Origin: Desulfosporosinus hippei DSM 8344
GTDB lineage: Bacteria; Bacillota; Desulfitobacteriia; Desulfitobacteriales; Desulfitobacteriaceae
DNA: 64,000 nucleotides
Assembly: GCF_900100785.1 (NCBI RefSeq)
Contig: NZ_FNCP01000011.1
Location: forward strand, 62,001-126,000
Direction of reading: 5' to 3'
The position numbers were made by a program, and so were the translations under genes. Position 1 is the first letter of the stretch. Each line of letters begins with the position of its first letter. Positions 36,557-45,178 of the stretch are shown piece after piece. The notes beneath the pieces are model-generated. The model was not told where the DNA came from, did no database searches, and saw only the letters and a list, made by a program, of their open reading frames with translations.

Positions 36557-38164
36557 GTGAGAAAGAACCTTAGAGTTTTGGTCGCTCTACTGACCTGTGT
36601 GTTGCTTTTTGTTGTAGGATGTGGCGTCAGTAAGGATGCTGCAACTAAGCCTGAAGGCTCGGATGGTGCCAAACAGTTGATAATGGCCCTGGATCCAGAT
36701 TATGAAACCTTTGATCCGGGTCTGGCCTACGAGGTATACGCTTTACTAGTCCTGCATCCCGTTTATGATACCTTGATGCAGTTTGAGGATAATCTGGATG
36801 CCCCTATTGATGGTATTGCGGAAAGCCATGAGGTCAGCAAGGATGGTCTAACCTATACCTTTAAGCTTCATAAGGGAGTAAAGTTTGCCAGCGGCAATCC
36901 TCTTTCTGCTCAAGATGTTAAGTGGAGCGTGGAGAGATCGATTAACCTAAAGGGAAATGGGGCCTTTTTAACAGATGGAATCAAATCCATCGAGACTCCG
37001 GATCCGGACACCGTTGTTTTTAACCTGAAGGAGCAAGACGCATCCTTCTTAACTAAATTGACCTATAATGCCTTTGGAGTTATTGACAGCAAATTGGCCA
37101 TGGAGAATGGGGCAACCAATGCCGCAGACGCCAGCACCTCTGATAAGGCCAAACTGTGGTTTGATACCCACTCTGCCGGATCAGGTCCTTACGTGATTGA
37201 ATCTTATACTCCTAAAGTGGAAGTGGTCTTAGCTCGGAATAAGAATTATTGGGGAGAAGCTCCCTATTACGATAAGGTTGTTTTAAAAGCAATTTCTGAT
37301 CCCGGAACCCAATTGATGATGCTGGAAAAAGGGGATATCGATATTGCCTTTAATTTAGGACCTGAACATGTAAAGCAAATCCAAGATAAGCCGGGGATTG
37401 AAATTAAGAAAGCCCAGTCAATGACCCTAACCTTCTTATTGATGAACCGGGATCCTAAAATTGGCGGCCCGATTGCTAACCCGGATGTACAAAAGGCAAT
37501 TCGCTTGGCTTTAGACTATCAAGGTATGCAGACAATAGCCGGTGAGGGTTCGATTACACCTGTAGCGCCCTTCCAAGTCGGATTTCTAGGAACTCTGCCT
37601 CCACGAGATCCCAAAACTGCTCAAGATATCGAGAAGGCGAAAGAGTTAATGAAAAAAGCCGGTTATGAAAAAGGATTTAAGACTACCTTGGAAGTAGCTA
37701 CTTTGGCTGTTGAGGGTATGGATTTACCAACCTTGGCTCAAAAGATCCAGAACGATTTGCTGCAAATAGGTATTGAAACAGAAATTAAAACCTCTGATAT
37801 TATGGTGGCTCTCGATCCCTATCGTAAAGGTACCCAGGCTCTGTCCCTGTGGTATTGGGGTCCTGACTATCCGGATCCGAACACCCAATTAGCGTTTTTA
37901 CCCGGGAATCCAGTGGGCCTGCGTGCTAATTGGACAGCTGCAATGAATCCGCAATTAGTAGAATTGGGTAAGAAAGCTGCGGTAGAGGTAGATAAAGCTG
38001 CCCGAGTCAAGAACCTTGAAGAAATCCAGAAAATGATGGACGAAGATAGTGCCTTTAATGTCTTGCTCCAGCATGCGCGTCATTACGCAACCCGTGATAA
38101 CATTAAAGGAACGGACTATATTGATCTCTACAAAATAAACTTAAAAAATGTTTCCGCAAAGTAG
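36557..38164 (+). CDS. dppA: Peptide ABC transporter substrate-binding lipoprotein (DppA/OppA family)
   Basis: This 535-residue protein has a lipoprotein signal with lipobox Cys22 (FVVGC) and an SBP_bac_5 domain (YETFDPGLAYEVY, then SAQDVKWSVERS). It captures peptides outside the membrane for the DppBCDF importer; nickel or other ligands are possible in this family. GTG 36557 follows GGGGAGG. A stem-loop at 38175-38198 separates it from the permease genes. Confidence 0.9.
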   Translation: MRKNLRVLVALLTCVLLFVVGCGVSKDAATKPEGSDGAKQLIMALDPDYETFDPGLAYEVYALLVLHPVYDTLMQFEDNLDAPIDGIAESHEVSKDGLTYTFKLHKGVKFASGNPLSAQDVKWSVERSINLKGNGAFLTDGIKSIETPDPDTVVFNLKEQDASFLTKLTYNAFGVIDSKLAMENGATNAADASTSDKAKLWFDTHSAGSGPYVIESYTPKVEVVLARNKNYWGEAPYYDKVVLKAISDPGTQLMMLEKGDIDIAFNLGPEHVKQIQDKPGIEIKKAQSMTLTFLLMNRDPKIGGPIANPDVQKAIRLALDYQGMQTIAGEGSITPVAPFQVGFLGTLPPRDPKTAQDIEKAKELMKKAGYEKGFKTTLEVATLAVEGMDLPTLAQKIQNDLLQIGIETEIKTSDIMVALDPYRKGTQALSLWYWGPDYPDPNTQLAFLPGNPVGLRANWTAAMNPQLVELGKKAAVEVDKAARVKNLEEIQKMMDEDSAFNVLLQHARHYATRDNIKGTDYIDLYKINLKNVSAK

Positions 38165-38174
38165 TAAACTCGGG

Positions 38175-38198
38175 GGCAGATGCATATCAGCATCTGCC
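38175..38198 (+). promoter_or_regulatory. Intercistronic stem-loop between dppA and dppB
   Basis: GGCAGATGC and GCATCTGCC form a 9-bp stem with a 6-nt loop and no T-run. The arrangement parallels the livJ-livH hairpin and may protect the binding-protein mRNA. Confidence 0.6.
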
Positions 38199-38246
38199 TT
38201 CCCTAAAAGTTAGTTTGATTGAACAGGCCTGAGGGGGTGAATATCG

Positions 38247-39266
38247 TTGGGACTTCTCAAGTATATTGCAAGAAGATTGTTTTTCTTAGTTTTCCTGGTC
38301 ATAGGAGTTTCGCTAGTTGTCTTTGTCATTTCTCACTCAGTGCCCAGTGACCCTGTTTTGGCCAATTTAAGTCAGAGAAATATTGATAACCCTGAAATGG
38401 TAGAGGCTTTTAAAGCCAAGTGGGGGATGGATAAACCCTTGTACACTCAATATTTTATCTATGTCGGTAATTTGGTTCAGGGTGATTTAGGTACCTCTAT
38501 CAGAACTCAGCGGCCGGTACTGGATGATTTACAAGACTATTTTCCCGCCACTATTGAATTAGCGATTTTCTCAATTATTATTGCCATTATTTTCGGCATG
38601 CTGTTTGGAATTATTTCGGCCATTAAGCGCAACAGCGCAATGGATCAACTGATTAGGGGTATTTCTGTTTTAGGAGTATCTGTGCCCAGCTTTTGGTTGG
38701 GACTTATGTTCTTACTGCTGTTTTATGTACATTTTGGAATAGCTCCGGGCCCCGGGCGAATAAGCCCTTATCTGAAGCCACCCGTTGAAGTGACAAACCT
38801 TTACGTTATTGACGCTCTTTTGGCGGGAAATTGGAGTTTGGCCAGGGATGCTTTATGGCATTTGCTTTTACCCGGATTGGTCTTGGGTTCTTTTACTATG
38901 GGCTTGATCACCCGTACAACTCGTTCCAGTCTGCTGGAAGTTATGTCCTTAGATTTTATACGTACGGCTAGGGCAAAAGGTCTGACGGAAAAAATGATCA
39001 TAATGCGTCATGCATTAGGAAATGCCTTAATTCCCGTTGTTACTGTCATAGGTATAGGGTTTGGCAACCTTCTGGGTGGTATGGTGTTAGTAGAAACGAT
39101 ATTTGCCTGGCCTGGTATCGGGCAATATGCCTATAAGGCAGCAGGAAATTTGGATTTTCCTGCTATCATCGGGGTATCAATCTTGATTTCCATTAACTAT
39201 GTTGTGATTAATTTGCTCGTGGACATTCTTTATGGAATTCTTGACCCCAGAGTGAGGTATCATTAA
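38247..39266 (+). CDS. dppB: Peptide ABC transporter permease (DppB/OppB)
   Basis: This 339-residue permease has six hydrophobic segments, an N-terminal LLKYIARRLFFLVFLVIGVS helix and the permease loop ARAKGLTEKMIIMRHALGNAL that contacts the ATPases. TTG 38247 is 9 nt after GAGGGGG. Confidence 0.92.
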   Translation: MGLLKYIARRLFFLVFLVIGVSLVVFVISHSVPSDPVLANLSQRNIDNPEMVEAFKAKWGMDKPLYTQYFIYVGNLVQGDLGTSIRTQRPVLDDLQDYFPATIELAIFSIIIAIIFGMLFGIISAIKRNSAMDQLIRGISVLGVSVPSFWLGLMFLLLFYVHFGIAPGPGRISPYLKPPVEVTNLYVIDALLAGNWSLARDALWHLLLPGLVLGSFTMGLITRTTRSSLLEVMSLDFIRTARAKGLTEKMIIMRHALGNALIPVVTVIGIGFGNLLGGMVLVETIFAWPGIGQYAYKAAGNLDFPAIIGVSILISINYVVINLLVDILYGILDPRVRYH

Positions 39267-39267
39267 T

Positions 39268-40095
39268 ATGCTGCTGCGAATTATGAAAAACAACTTTCTG
39301 TTTTCGATAGGGATAATTGTATGTTCTTTGTGGATTGTAATTGCTCTGGTGGCACCCTTGATTACCCCTTATAGCTATTTGGCCCAAGATCTGGCCCATC
39401 GCTTTCAAGCCCCCAGCAGTCTTCATTGGTTTGGAACGGACAGCATCGGACGAGATGTTTTTAGTCGTGTATTGATGGGCAGCCGCATCTCTCTGATTGC
39501 CGGACTGGCGACGATTATCCTGGCGTCCTTTGTTGGAATGATCTATGGCGGTATTGCCGGCTATATTGGTGGACTAACTGATGAAATCATGATGAGAATC
39601 TCAGAAATGGTCATGGCCTTTCCCGGTATTATTTTAGCTATGACTATCGCTGCTGCCTTAGGCCCCAGCCTGTATAATACTCTGTTGGCAATGGCGATCA
39701 TTTGGTGGCCTAACTATGCTCGAGTAATGCGCAGTATGGTTATTGCCAACAAAGAGAATGAATATGTGGAAGCGGCCAAATCACTGGGTGCCTCCCATTT
39801 TAGAATATTTTTTAATGAGATTCTGCCCAATAGCGTGGGCCCGGTCTTAGTCTTAGCTACCCTGGATTTTGGTAATGCAATTCTTCTTTTTTCGGGTTTG
39901 AGCTTTTTAGGGTTAGGTTCTCCTCCGCCCACTCCGGAATGGGGGGCTATGGTGGCCGATGGGGTATTGAATTTTAATTATTGGTGGATTGGGACTTTTC
40001 CTGGCTTAGCGATTCTGACAATGGCTGTTGGGACGAATTTCATAGGGGACAGCTTAAGAGACTTTCTGGATCCCAGGTTGAGAAAGGAGCTTTAG
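39268..40095 (+). CDS. dppC: Peptide ABC transporter permease (DppC/OppC)
   Basis: This 275-residue permease has the DppC signatures HWFGTDSIGRDVFSRVL and EAAKSLGASHFRIFFNEILP, the latter the coupling loop. ATG 39268 comes one base after the dppB stop. It ends the importer operon. The 16-bp palindrome at 40122-40162 lies just downstream. Confidence 0.92.
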   Translation: MLLRIMKNNFLFSIGIIVCSLWIVIALVAPLITPYSYLAQDLAHRFQAPSSLHWFGTDSIGRDVFSRVLMGSRISLIAGLATIILASFVGMIYGGIAGYIGGLTDEIMMRISEMVMAFPGIILAMTIAAALGPSLYNTLLAMAIIWWPNYARVMRSMVIANKENEYVEAAKSLGASHFRIFFNEILPNSVGPVLVLATLDFGNAILLFSGLSFLGLGSPPPTPEWGAMVADGVLNFNYWWIGTFPGLAILTMAVGTNFIGDSLRDFLDPRLRKEL

Positions 40096-40121
40096 CTGAT
40101 TCAGTGGCAGATACGGTAGAC

Positions 40122-40162
40122 TGTGTAAAATTAACTAGCAGCGGCATAGTTAATTTTACACA
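40122..40162. terminator. 16-bp stem-loop after the peptide importer
   Basis: TGTGTAAAATTAACTA pairs exactly with TAGTTAATTTTACACA across a 9-nt loop. No T-run follows on the plus strand, so it is either a weak terminator or a palindromic repeat. Confidence 0.55.
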
Positions 40163-40351
40163 CTTTATACCCTGAAAAATTAAAATTTTATATTCAATAT
40201 AATAAAGAATATTTATGAAGAAATTGGGTTATTGAAGGTAAAATGAGGGAAGTTTTAAGAAATAAGTATATAATTTGTATATGTTGTATGATATATTAGG
40301 TACAAAGACCTATGTGCATAGTACTTAGGTAACATTAATATCGTAATTCTG

Positions 40352-40429
40352 CGATAATGGCAAACTCAGTGAGAACTGAGGACGCAAAGCCACGGGTCTT
40401 ACACGTGTGTGAAGACAGCCGGGTTATCG
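40352..40429 (+). ncRNA. Cyclic di-GMP-I (GEMM-I) riboswitch aptamer
   Basis: P1 is CGATAA/TTATCG (40352-40357 with 40424-40429). P1b is CTCAGT/ACTGAG capped by a GAGA tetraloop. The conserved GGACGCAAAGCC joins P1b to the second arm, which ends in AGCCGGGTTA. This is the standard GEMM-I architecture. The gene it precedes encodes an HD-GYP domain, itself a c-di-GMP hydrolase family. Confidence 0.93.
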
Positions 40430-40446
40430 AATAGATAAGAAGTTTC

Positions 40447-40469
40447 GCTGAATTATGTCAGCTTTTTTT
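40447..40469 (+). terminator. Short terminator hairpin in the riboswitch expression platform
   Basis: GCTGA pairs with TCAGC across a 6-nt loop and is followed by seven T residues. The stem is only 5 bp. It stands 17 nt after the aptamer P1 and before the ribosome site, the right place for a transcription-terminating platform. Confidence 0.6.
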
Positions 40470-40485
40470 GTTTTTAGGAGGAATT

Positions 40486-41574
40486 GTGGTTTTGATAACT
40501 TATTTGGAACCTTTATCGACGGCAATATTCCAAGTTGGAGAACTTTCTTCACTTGATTTGTTTGATCAACAAGGAATACTTTTGTTATCTAAAGGCAAGC
40601 CTATCACAGCGAATATTCTAGAACTTCTCCGGAAACGCAAGCTCTACACCTTAAAATATAAGCTGAATAAATCTCAAGGGTGTAATAAAACCTACAAATT
40701 TGATGAATCTGAATACCAAGATATCGTGGGTAACGTAAGAGAAGTTTTTGAGGATATGTGTCTTTTTAGTGTCGATCATTTGTATAAGACCTTATCTGCT
40801 GTGGATAAGATTATCCATGAGCTGGAAGGAGCCGATCAAGTATACATAGATCTAAATAAGTTTCGTCAGTTTGATGACGATACCTACATCCACTCCGTGA
40901 ACGTTGCAATTTTAGCCACACTTATAGGGATGCAAATTGGTTTTGCCGGACAAACCCTAAGAGATTTAACTCTAGGTGCGTTGTTGCATGATATAGGAAA
41001 AGGATCAATACCTCCTGAGATTCTGAATAAGCCCTCAGAATTGACGTCTAAGGAATTAGAGATCATAAAGAAGCATCCCCTTATCGGTGAGGAGATGCTT
41101 AAAGAGGCGGATTTATCCGCTGAGGTGCTCTCAATTATTAGACACCACCATGAGCGTTGGAATGGCCATGGTTATCCTGATGGAGTAAGTCAGCAGGCGA
41201 TTACTCTTAGCGCGCAAGTAGTTGCTGTTTCAGATGTCTTTGATGCTCTGATTAGTGATCGCCCCTATAGAAAAGGGCTGCCACCTTATTATGCCTTAGA
41301 ATTAATCATTGCCGGTTCGGGTGAAGAATTTAATGAAAATATCGTTAAAAGCTTTCTGCAATGTTTAGTACTTTATCCGGAAGGTTCAATAGTCACTTTA
41401 AACACCGGAGAGGTCGGCACGGTAATTAAAGTTCAAAAGAACTACCCCAGCAGGCCGATCATCAAAATTTTGTTTGATAAGTATGGTAATTTCTTAGATA
41501 GTGATAGGATATGTGATTTGTCAAAGGACTTGACAAAGTTCATAGCATCGATAGATTTTAAGTATGTTCCCTAA
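40486..41574 (+). CDS. HD-GYP domain protein (probable c-di-GMP phosphodiesterase)
   Basis: This roughly 362-residue protein has an N-terminal region of about 110 residues without a recognised family, then an HD-GYP domain with the HD doublet in LLHDIGKG (about residue 170), HPLIGEEML, HHHERWNGHGYPDGV (the GYP motif) and DVFDALISDRPYRK. All conserved metal ligands appear present. It would hydrolyse c-di-GMP. GTG 40486 is 4 nt after AGGAGG and TTG 40492 is 10 nt after it; either may start translation. The c-di-GMP riboswitch in its leader gives a feedback loop. Confidence 0.9.
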   Translation: MVLITYLEPLSTAIFQVGELSSLDLFDQQGILLLSKGKPITANILELLRKRKLYTLKYKLNKSQGCNKTYKFDESEYQDIVGNVREVFEDMCLFSVDHLYKTLSAVDKIIHELEGADQVYIDLNKFRQFDDDTYIHSVNVAILATLIGMQIGFAGQTLRDLTLGALLHDIGKGSIPPEILNKPSELTSKELEIIKKHPLIGEEMLKEADLSAEVLSIIRHHHERWNGHGYPDGVSQQAITLSAQVVAVSDVFDALISDRPYRKGLPPYYALELIIAGSGEEFNENIVKSFLQCLVLYPEGSIVTLNTGEVGTVIKVQKNYPSRPIIKILFDKYGNFLDSDRICDLSKDLTKFIASIDFKYVP

Positions 41575-41655
41575 CTCTTAGGTCAGAATAATTTGCAAGT
41601 TAGCTACCAGTTTGAAGATCAGGAAAGCTCGAACTCTAGGTTAATTGAGTATATT

Positions 41656-41699
41656 AAGTGAGGCTATTGGTTTTTAAATATTCCAATAGCCTCACTTTA
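41656..41699. terminator. Bidirectional terminator between convergent genes
   Basis: AAGTGAGGCTATTGG and CCAATAGCCTCACTT form a perfect stem with a 12-nt loop, followed by TAATTTTT. Confidence 0.85.
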
Positions 41700-41742
41700 A
41701 TTTTTCACAGGGGTTCTTTTGCTTCCAGACCAGAATGAAGTC

Positions 41743-42882
41743 TTAAAATAACCGTTTGGCAATGGTAATTTTCTCGATCTCTTTGGCACCTTCATAAATT
41801 TCTAATATCTTAGCGTCTCGATAAAAACGTTGAATATCATATTCGTCGATATAACCATAGCCGCCATGCATTTGTAAAGCTTTGTCAGTAACCCAGACTG
41901 CGGTTTCCCCGGAATAGAATTTGGCCATGGCATTAAGGGCAGGATCCAGCTGCCCATTATCCGCCTTCCAAGCAGCCTTATAAATTATGTTCCGGGCTAA
42001 TTCGATCCGGGTTGCCATCTCGGCCAGTTGGAACTGAATTGCCTGGTTGGCAGCCAGAGGGACACCAAAGGTCTTGCGTTCTTGAACATATTTTAAGGCT
42101 AAATCTAAGGCCCCTTGAGCTAAACCGAGCCCTTGAGAGGCAACCATGATGCGAGTCTGATCAAAGAAGTGCATTAGTTGGTAAAAGCCATTGCCTTCTT
42201 TACCGACAAGGTTGGCTTGAGGGACTCGGACATCTTCAAAGGTGATCTCAGCAGTATCTGAGGCGCGAATCCCCATCTTGCCGTGGATTTTCATCCGAGT
42301 AATCCCCGGGCTGTTAGCATCAACAATTATTAAGCTGTGACGCTGGGTTTTTTTCGGTGAATCAGGGTTTGTGACGCATAGTGCCACCATATAGTCACAA
42401 ATTGTTCCGTTGGTAATAAAGGTTTTGCTGCCATTAATGATATAGTCTGAACCATCCTTAACAGCTCGGGTTGAGGTTCCTGCCACATCGCTCCCGGCGT
42501 TTGGCTCGGTGTAGGCCCCGGCAAAAATTGCCTTCCCGGCAGGAAGTAAGGGGAGATAGGTCTTCTTCTGCTCCTCACTGCCATAATTTATAATGTTTTC
42601 TGCTCCGAAAGTTGCTGCAACCGCGGCTAGGCCAAGGCCTAAATCTATCCGAGATAGTTGTTCTGTGATTAATGCTGTTTCAATCCAGCCTCCTCCGGGG
42701 CCGCCATATTCCTCAGGAATAGCAATTCCCACCAGCCCGGCTTCACAGGCCTTTTGCCAGACTTCTCGAGGGTATTTTTCCTCGCGATCACATTCTTGGG
42801 CGAAGGGTGGAAATTCTTTCAGGGCAAATTTGTAAGCAAGGCTTTGAAAGGCTTGTTGCTCTTCAGATAGTTCAAAATCCAC
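41743..42882 (-). CDS. Acyl-CoA dehydrogenase (short/medium-chain type)
   Basis: This 379-residue flavoprotein has the acyl-CoA dehydrogenase fold: N-terminal helices (DFELSEEQQAFQ), FAD/substrate motif AYTEPNAGSDVAGTST, FITNG, and C-terminal QMHGGYGYIDEYDIQRFYRD. The catalytic glutamate is in IYEGAKEIEK near the C-terminus. It introduces a 2,3-double bond into acyl-CoA and passes electrons to an electron-transfer flavoprotein. GTG 42882 is 8 nt after AGGAGGT, so the upstream in-frame ATG at 42924 is rejected. Divergent from the thiolase, with which it probably shares a beta-oxidation pathway. Confidence 0.92.
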   Translation of the reverse strand: MDFELSEEQQAFQSLAYKFALKEFPPFAQECDREEKYPREVWQKACEAGLVGIAIPEEYGGPGGGWIETALITEQLSRIDLGLGLAAVAATFGAENIINYGSEEQKKTYLPLLPAGKAIFAGAYTEPNAGSDVAGTSTRAVKDGSDYIINGSKTFITNGTICDYMVALCVTNPDSPKKTQRHSLIIVDANSPGITRMKIHGKMGIRASDTAEITFEDVRVPQANLVGKEGNGFYQLMHFFDQTRIMVASQGLGLAQGALDLALKYVQERKTFGVPLAANQAIQFQLAEMATRIELARNIIYKAAWKADNGQLDPALNAMAKFYSGETAVWVTDKALQMHGGYGYIDEYDIQRFYRDAKILEIYEGAKEIEKITIAKRLF

Positions 42883-43010
42883 TTGAATTGACCTCCTTTT
42901 ATTTTCGGAATATTGCAATTTCAATGCCAGTATACCTAAGCGCTATTTTCCTGATTTCTGAATGATTAATTCTCCGGAAAGGTGTGCAGTGTGTTGTCAA
43001 CTGTCCGTCA

Positions 43011-43026
43011 TTCAGGACAACTGCGG
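43011..43026 (+). promoter_or_regulatory. Candidate upstream activating sequence shared with the 45.5-kb activator gene
   Basis: TTCAGGACAACTGCGG here matches TTCAGGACATCTGCAG at 45514-45529, upstream of the sigma-54 activator gene, at 14 of 16 positions. It lies about 70 bp upstream of the -24 element. Confidence 0.4.
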
Positions 43027-43095
43027 ATTGGCAAAGGACAAGGGGCAAGCTGATGGAGTTAGTCGTTCTCTTGAAATAGGGGCTCAGATCTTGAG

Positions 43096-43111
43096 TGGCA
43101 CAGTAATTGCA
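43096..43111 (+). promoter_or_regulatory. Perfect sigma-54 (-24/-12) promoter of the thiolase operon
   Basis: TGGCACAGTAATTGCA matches the -24/-12 consensus at all defined bases with 10-bp GG-GC spacing. The predicted start is near 43122, about 100 bp before the thiolase GTG. Confidence 0.9.
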
Positions 43112-43223
43112 ATGTTCGGTGAGTGATTAACAGAAAATTCGAATATATTACGTCTAAGATGTTTCCTCCCCCTGAAAGAAGAGGGACGAGAGGACACAGT
43201 GAATAAGAAGGGTGTGAAAAACA

Positions 43224-44375
43224 GTGAGAGAAGCAGTGATCATTGAAGCGGTGAGAACCCCCATAGGTCGAAGAAAGGGATTATTGAGCAGCCTTCGTTC
43301 GGAAGATTTGGCAGGTATGGTGTTGAGAGAAGTTGTGAAGCGGGCAGGAGTGGATTCGGCTTTAGTCGAGGATGTGGTTATGGGCTGTGTTACTCAAGTT
43401 GGGGAGCAAGGTTTTTGTATCGGAAGGCAGGCAGCCTTGATTGCTGATTATCCCTTACATGTACCAGGGGTGACAATTGACCGTCAGTGTGGTTCCAGTC
43501 AACAGTCAGTGCATTTTGCTGCTCAAGCAATTTTAGCGGGAGATATGGACATTGTGGTGGCAGCAGGTGTGGAAAATATGTCGCGAGTTCCTATGGGCTC
43601 TAATGTCAAAGGGACGGATTTATCCCCAGAGCTTACCTCGCGCTATGAGATTATTAATCAAGGCCTCTCTACGGAACGAATTGCCCAAAAATGGGGGATT
43701 AGCCGCCAACAAATGGATGAATTTTCTTTAGAAAGCCATAGCAAGGCAGTCAAGGCCCAAGAGGCAGGCCGGTTTGAACGGGAGATAATGCCTATCAATG
43801 TGCTTTTACCCGATGGCAGCCAGAAGATCTTTAACACAGATGAGGGTCCCAGACGGGATACAAGCTTAGAGAAACTCGCCGGTTTAAAATCTCCTTTTTT
43901 AGAAAATGGGCAAGTTACCGCCGGTAATGCCAGTCAGATTTCAGATGGAGCAGCAGCAGTACTTGTTATGTCTCGTGAAAAAGCTTTGGCGTTAGGCCTA
44001 AAGCCTCGTTTCAGGATTCTGGCCAGAAGTGTGGTAGGATCCGATCCGACTCTAATGCTTACAGGGCCCATTCCGGCTACAGCAAAGATACTGGCCAAAG
44101 CCGGTCTCAGCCTCTCGGACATTGATATCTTTGAGGTGAATGAGGCATTTGCTGCAATTCCTTTAGCTTGGCTGAAAGACACGGGAGCTGATCCGCAGAA
44201 ACTTAATCCCAATGGAGGAGCTATTGCCCTAGGTCATCCACTGGGAGCCAGCGGAGCACGCCTTATGACCACCCTGATCCACGAACTGGAACGAACAGGC
44301 GGACGCTATGGGCTACAGGTCATGTGTGAAGGACATGGTATGGCCAATGCCACAATTATCGAGCGATTGGATTGA
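43224..44375 (+). CDS. Acetyl-CoA C-acyltransferase (thiolase)
   Basis: This 383-residue thiolase has nucleophile Cys89 in DRQCGSS, the His in GGAIALGHPLGASG and the second Cys in VMCEGHGMAN. The last motif differs from the CIGGG form of classical acetoacetyl-CoA thiolases and resembles the FadA-like group. It catalyses thiolytic cleavage (or condensation) of beta-ketoacyl-CoA. GTG 43224 follows AAGGGTG. It is transcribed with the SDR gene 35 bp downstream. Confidence 0.92.
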   Translation: MREAVIIEAVRTPIGRRKGLLSSLRSEDLAGMVLREVVKRAGVDSALVEDVVMGCVTQVGEQGFCIGRQAALIADYPLHVPGVTIDRQCGSSQQSVHFAAQAILAGDMDIVVAAGVENMSRVPMGSNVKGTDLSPELTSRYEIINQGLSTERIAQKWGISRQQMDEFSLESHSKAVKAQEAGRFEREIMPINVLLPDGSQKIFNTDEGPRRDTSLEKLAGLKSPFLENGQVTAGNASQISDGAAAVLVMSREKALALGLKPRFRILARSVVGSDPTLMLTGPIPATAKILAKAGLSLSDIDIFEVNEAFAAIPLAWLKDTGADPQKLNPNGGAIALGHPLGASGARLMTTLIHELERTGGRYGLQVMCEGHGMANATIIERLD

Positions 44376-44410
44376 ACTGTTGATAAAGTATTGAGGGCGG
44401 TGAGTTATTT

Positions 44411-45178
44411 ATGAATCTGAAACAAGTTGTGGCCTTTGTCACGGGAGGTGCTTCCGGTCTGGGTGAAGCAACTGTTCGACGAGTCGTCAATGATGGAGGC
44501 AAGGCTATGATTCTCGACCTGGCGGTAGAACGAGGAGAAAAGTTGGCCTCTGAATTGGGCGGCAATGCGCTATTTCAGAAAATGGATGTCAGCAATCCTG
44601 AGAGTGTGGAAATGGCCTTGGCTAAGACTGTTGAGATGTTTGGCTATCTAAATGTCGTGGTAAATTGTGCAGGCATCGCAACTGCGGAAAAGGTCATCAG
44701 TAAGAGGGGGACTCATACTTTAGAGAGCTTCTCTAAAACCCTGCAGGTAAATTTGATAGGAAGCTTTAACGTCATACGGCTGGCTGCGGCCCTGATGGTC
44801 GGCAATGAACCTAACGCTGGGGGAGAGAGGGGTGTAATGATCTGCACGGCTTCCGTTGCTGCCTATGAAGGGCAAATCGGGCAGGCGGCTTACAGTGCTT
44901 CGAAGGGAGGAATTGTAGGGATGACCTTGCCCATAGCCCGAGAAATGGCTGCTCATGGTATTCGCGTGCTGACCATTGCTCCGGGTCTTTTTGAAACTCC
45001 CATGTTTGATTCTTTGCCCGAGGATGCTCGAAAGTCCCTGGGTTCCATGATCCCCTTCCCCTCTAGATTAGGCTATCCGGAAGAATATGCACTCCTGGTG
45101 AGAAGTATCCTGGAGAATCCTATGCTCAATGGGACGACGATTCGTCTGGACGGAGCTATACGCATGCAGCCTAAATAG
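44411..45178 (+). CDS. Short-chain dehydrogenase (3-hydroxyacyl-CoA dehydrogenase/HSD10-like)
   Basis: This 255-residue SDR has the nucleotide motif [13 protein letters not shown] and the catalytic YSASKGG. It resembles HSD17B10-type 3-hydroxyacyl-CoA or 2-methyl-3-hydroxybutyryl-CoA dehydrogenases ([15 protein letters not shown] and [13 protein letters not shown] are typical). With the thiolase and acyl-CoA dehydrogenase it covers three of the four beta-oxidation steps; no enoyl-CoA hydratase is in the window. A stem-loop follows at 45286-45321. Confidence 0.88.
   Translation: MNLKQVVAFVTGGASGLGEATVRRVVNDGGKAMILDLAVERGEKLASELGGNALFQKMDVSNPESVEMALAKTVEMFGYLNVVVNCAGIATAEKVISKRGTHTLESFSKTLQVNLIGSFNVIRLAAALMVGNEPNAGGERGVMICTASVAAYEGQIGQAAYSASKGGIVGMTLPIAREMAAHGIRVLTIAPGLFETPMFDSLPEDARKSLGSMIPFPSRLGYPEEYALLVRSILENPMLNGTTIRLDGAIRMQPK

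Larger units (their letters stand above)
40096..40485 (+). other. Intergenic with hairpin and c-di-GMP riboswitch leader
   Basis: This gap of 390 bp holds the palindrome at 40122-40162, an AT-rich stretch without a convincing promoter match, the riboswitch at 40352-40429 and its terminator hairpin. No ORF is seen. Confidence 0.7.
42883..43223. other. Divergent intergenic region with sigma-54 promoter and possible activator sites
   Basis: This gap of 341 bp contains the perfect sigma-54 promoter at 43096-43111. Upstream are a TGTCC-N8-GGACA inverted repeat (about 43001-43018) and a further GGACAA at about 43036, spaced like upstream activating sequences. No ORF is seen. Confidence 0.6.
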
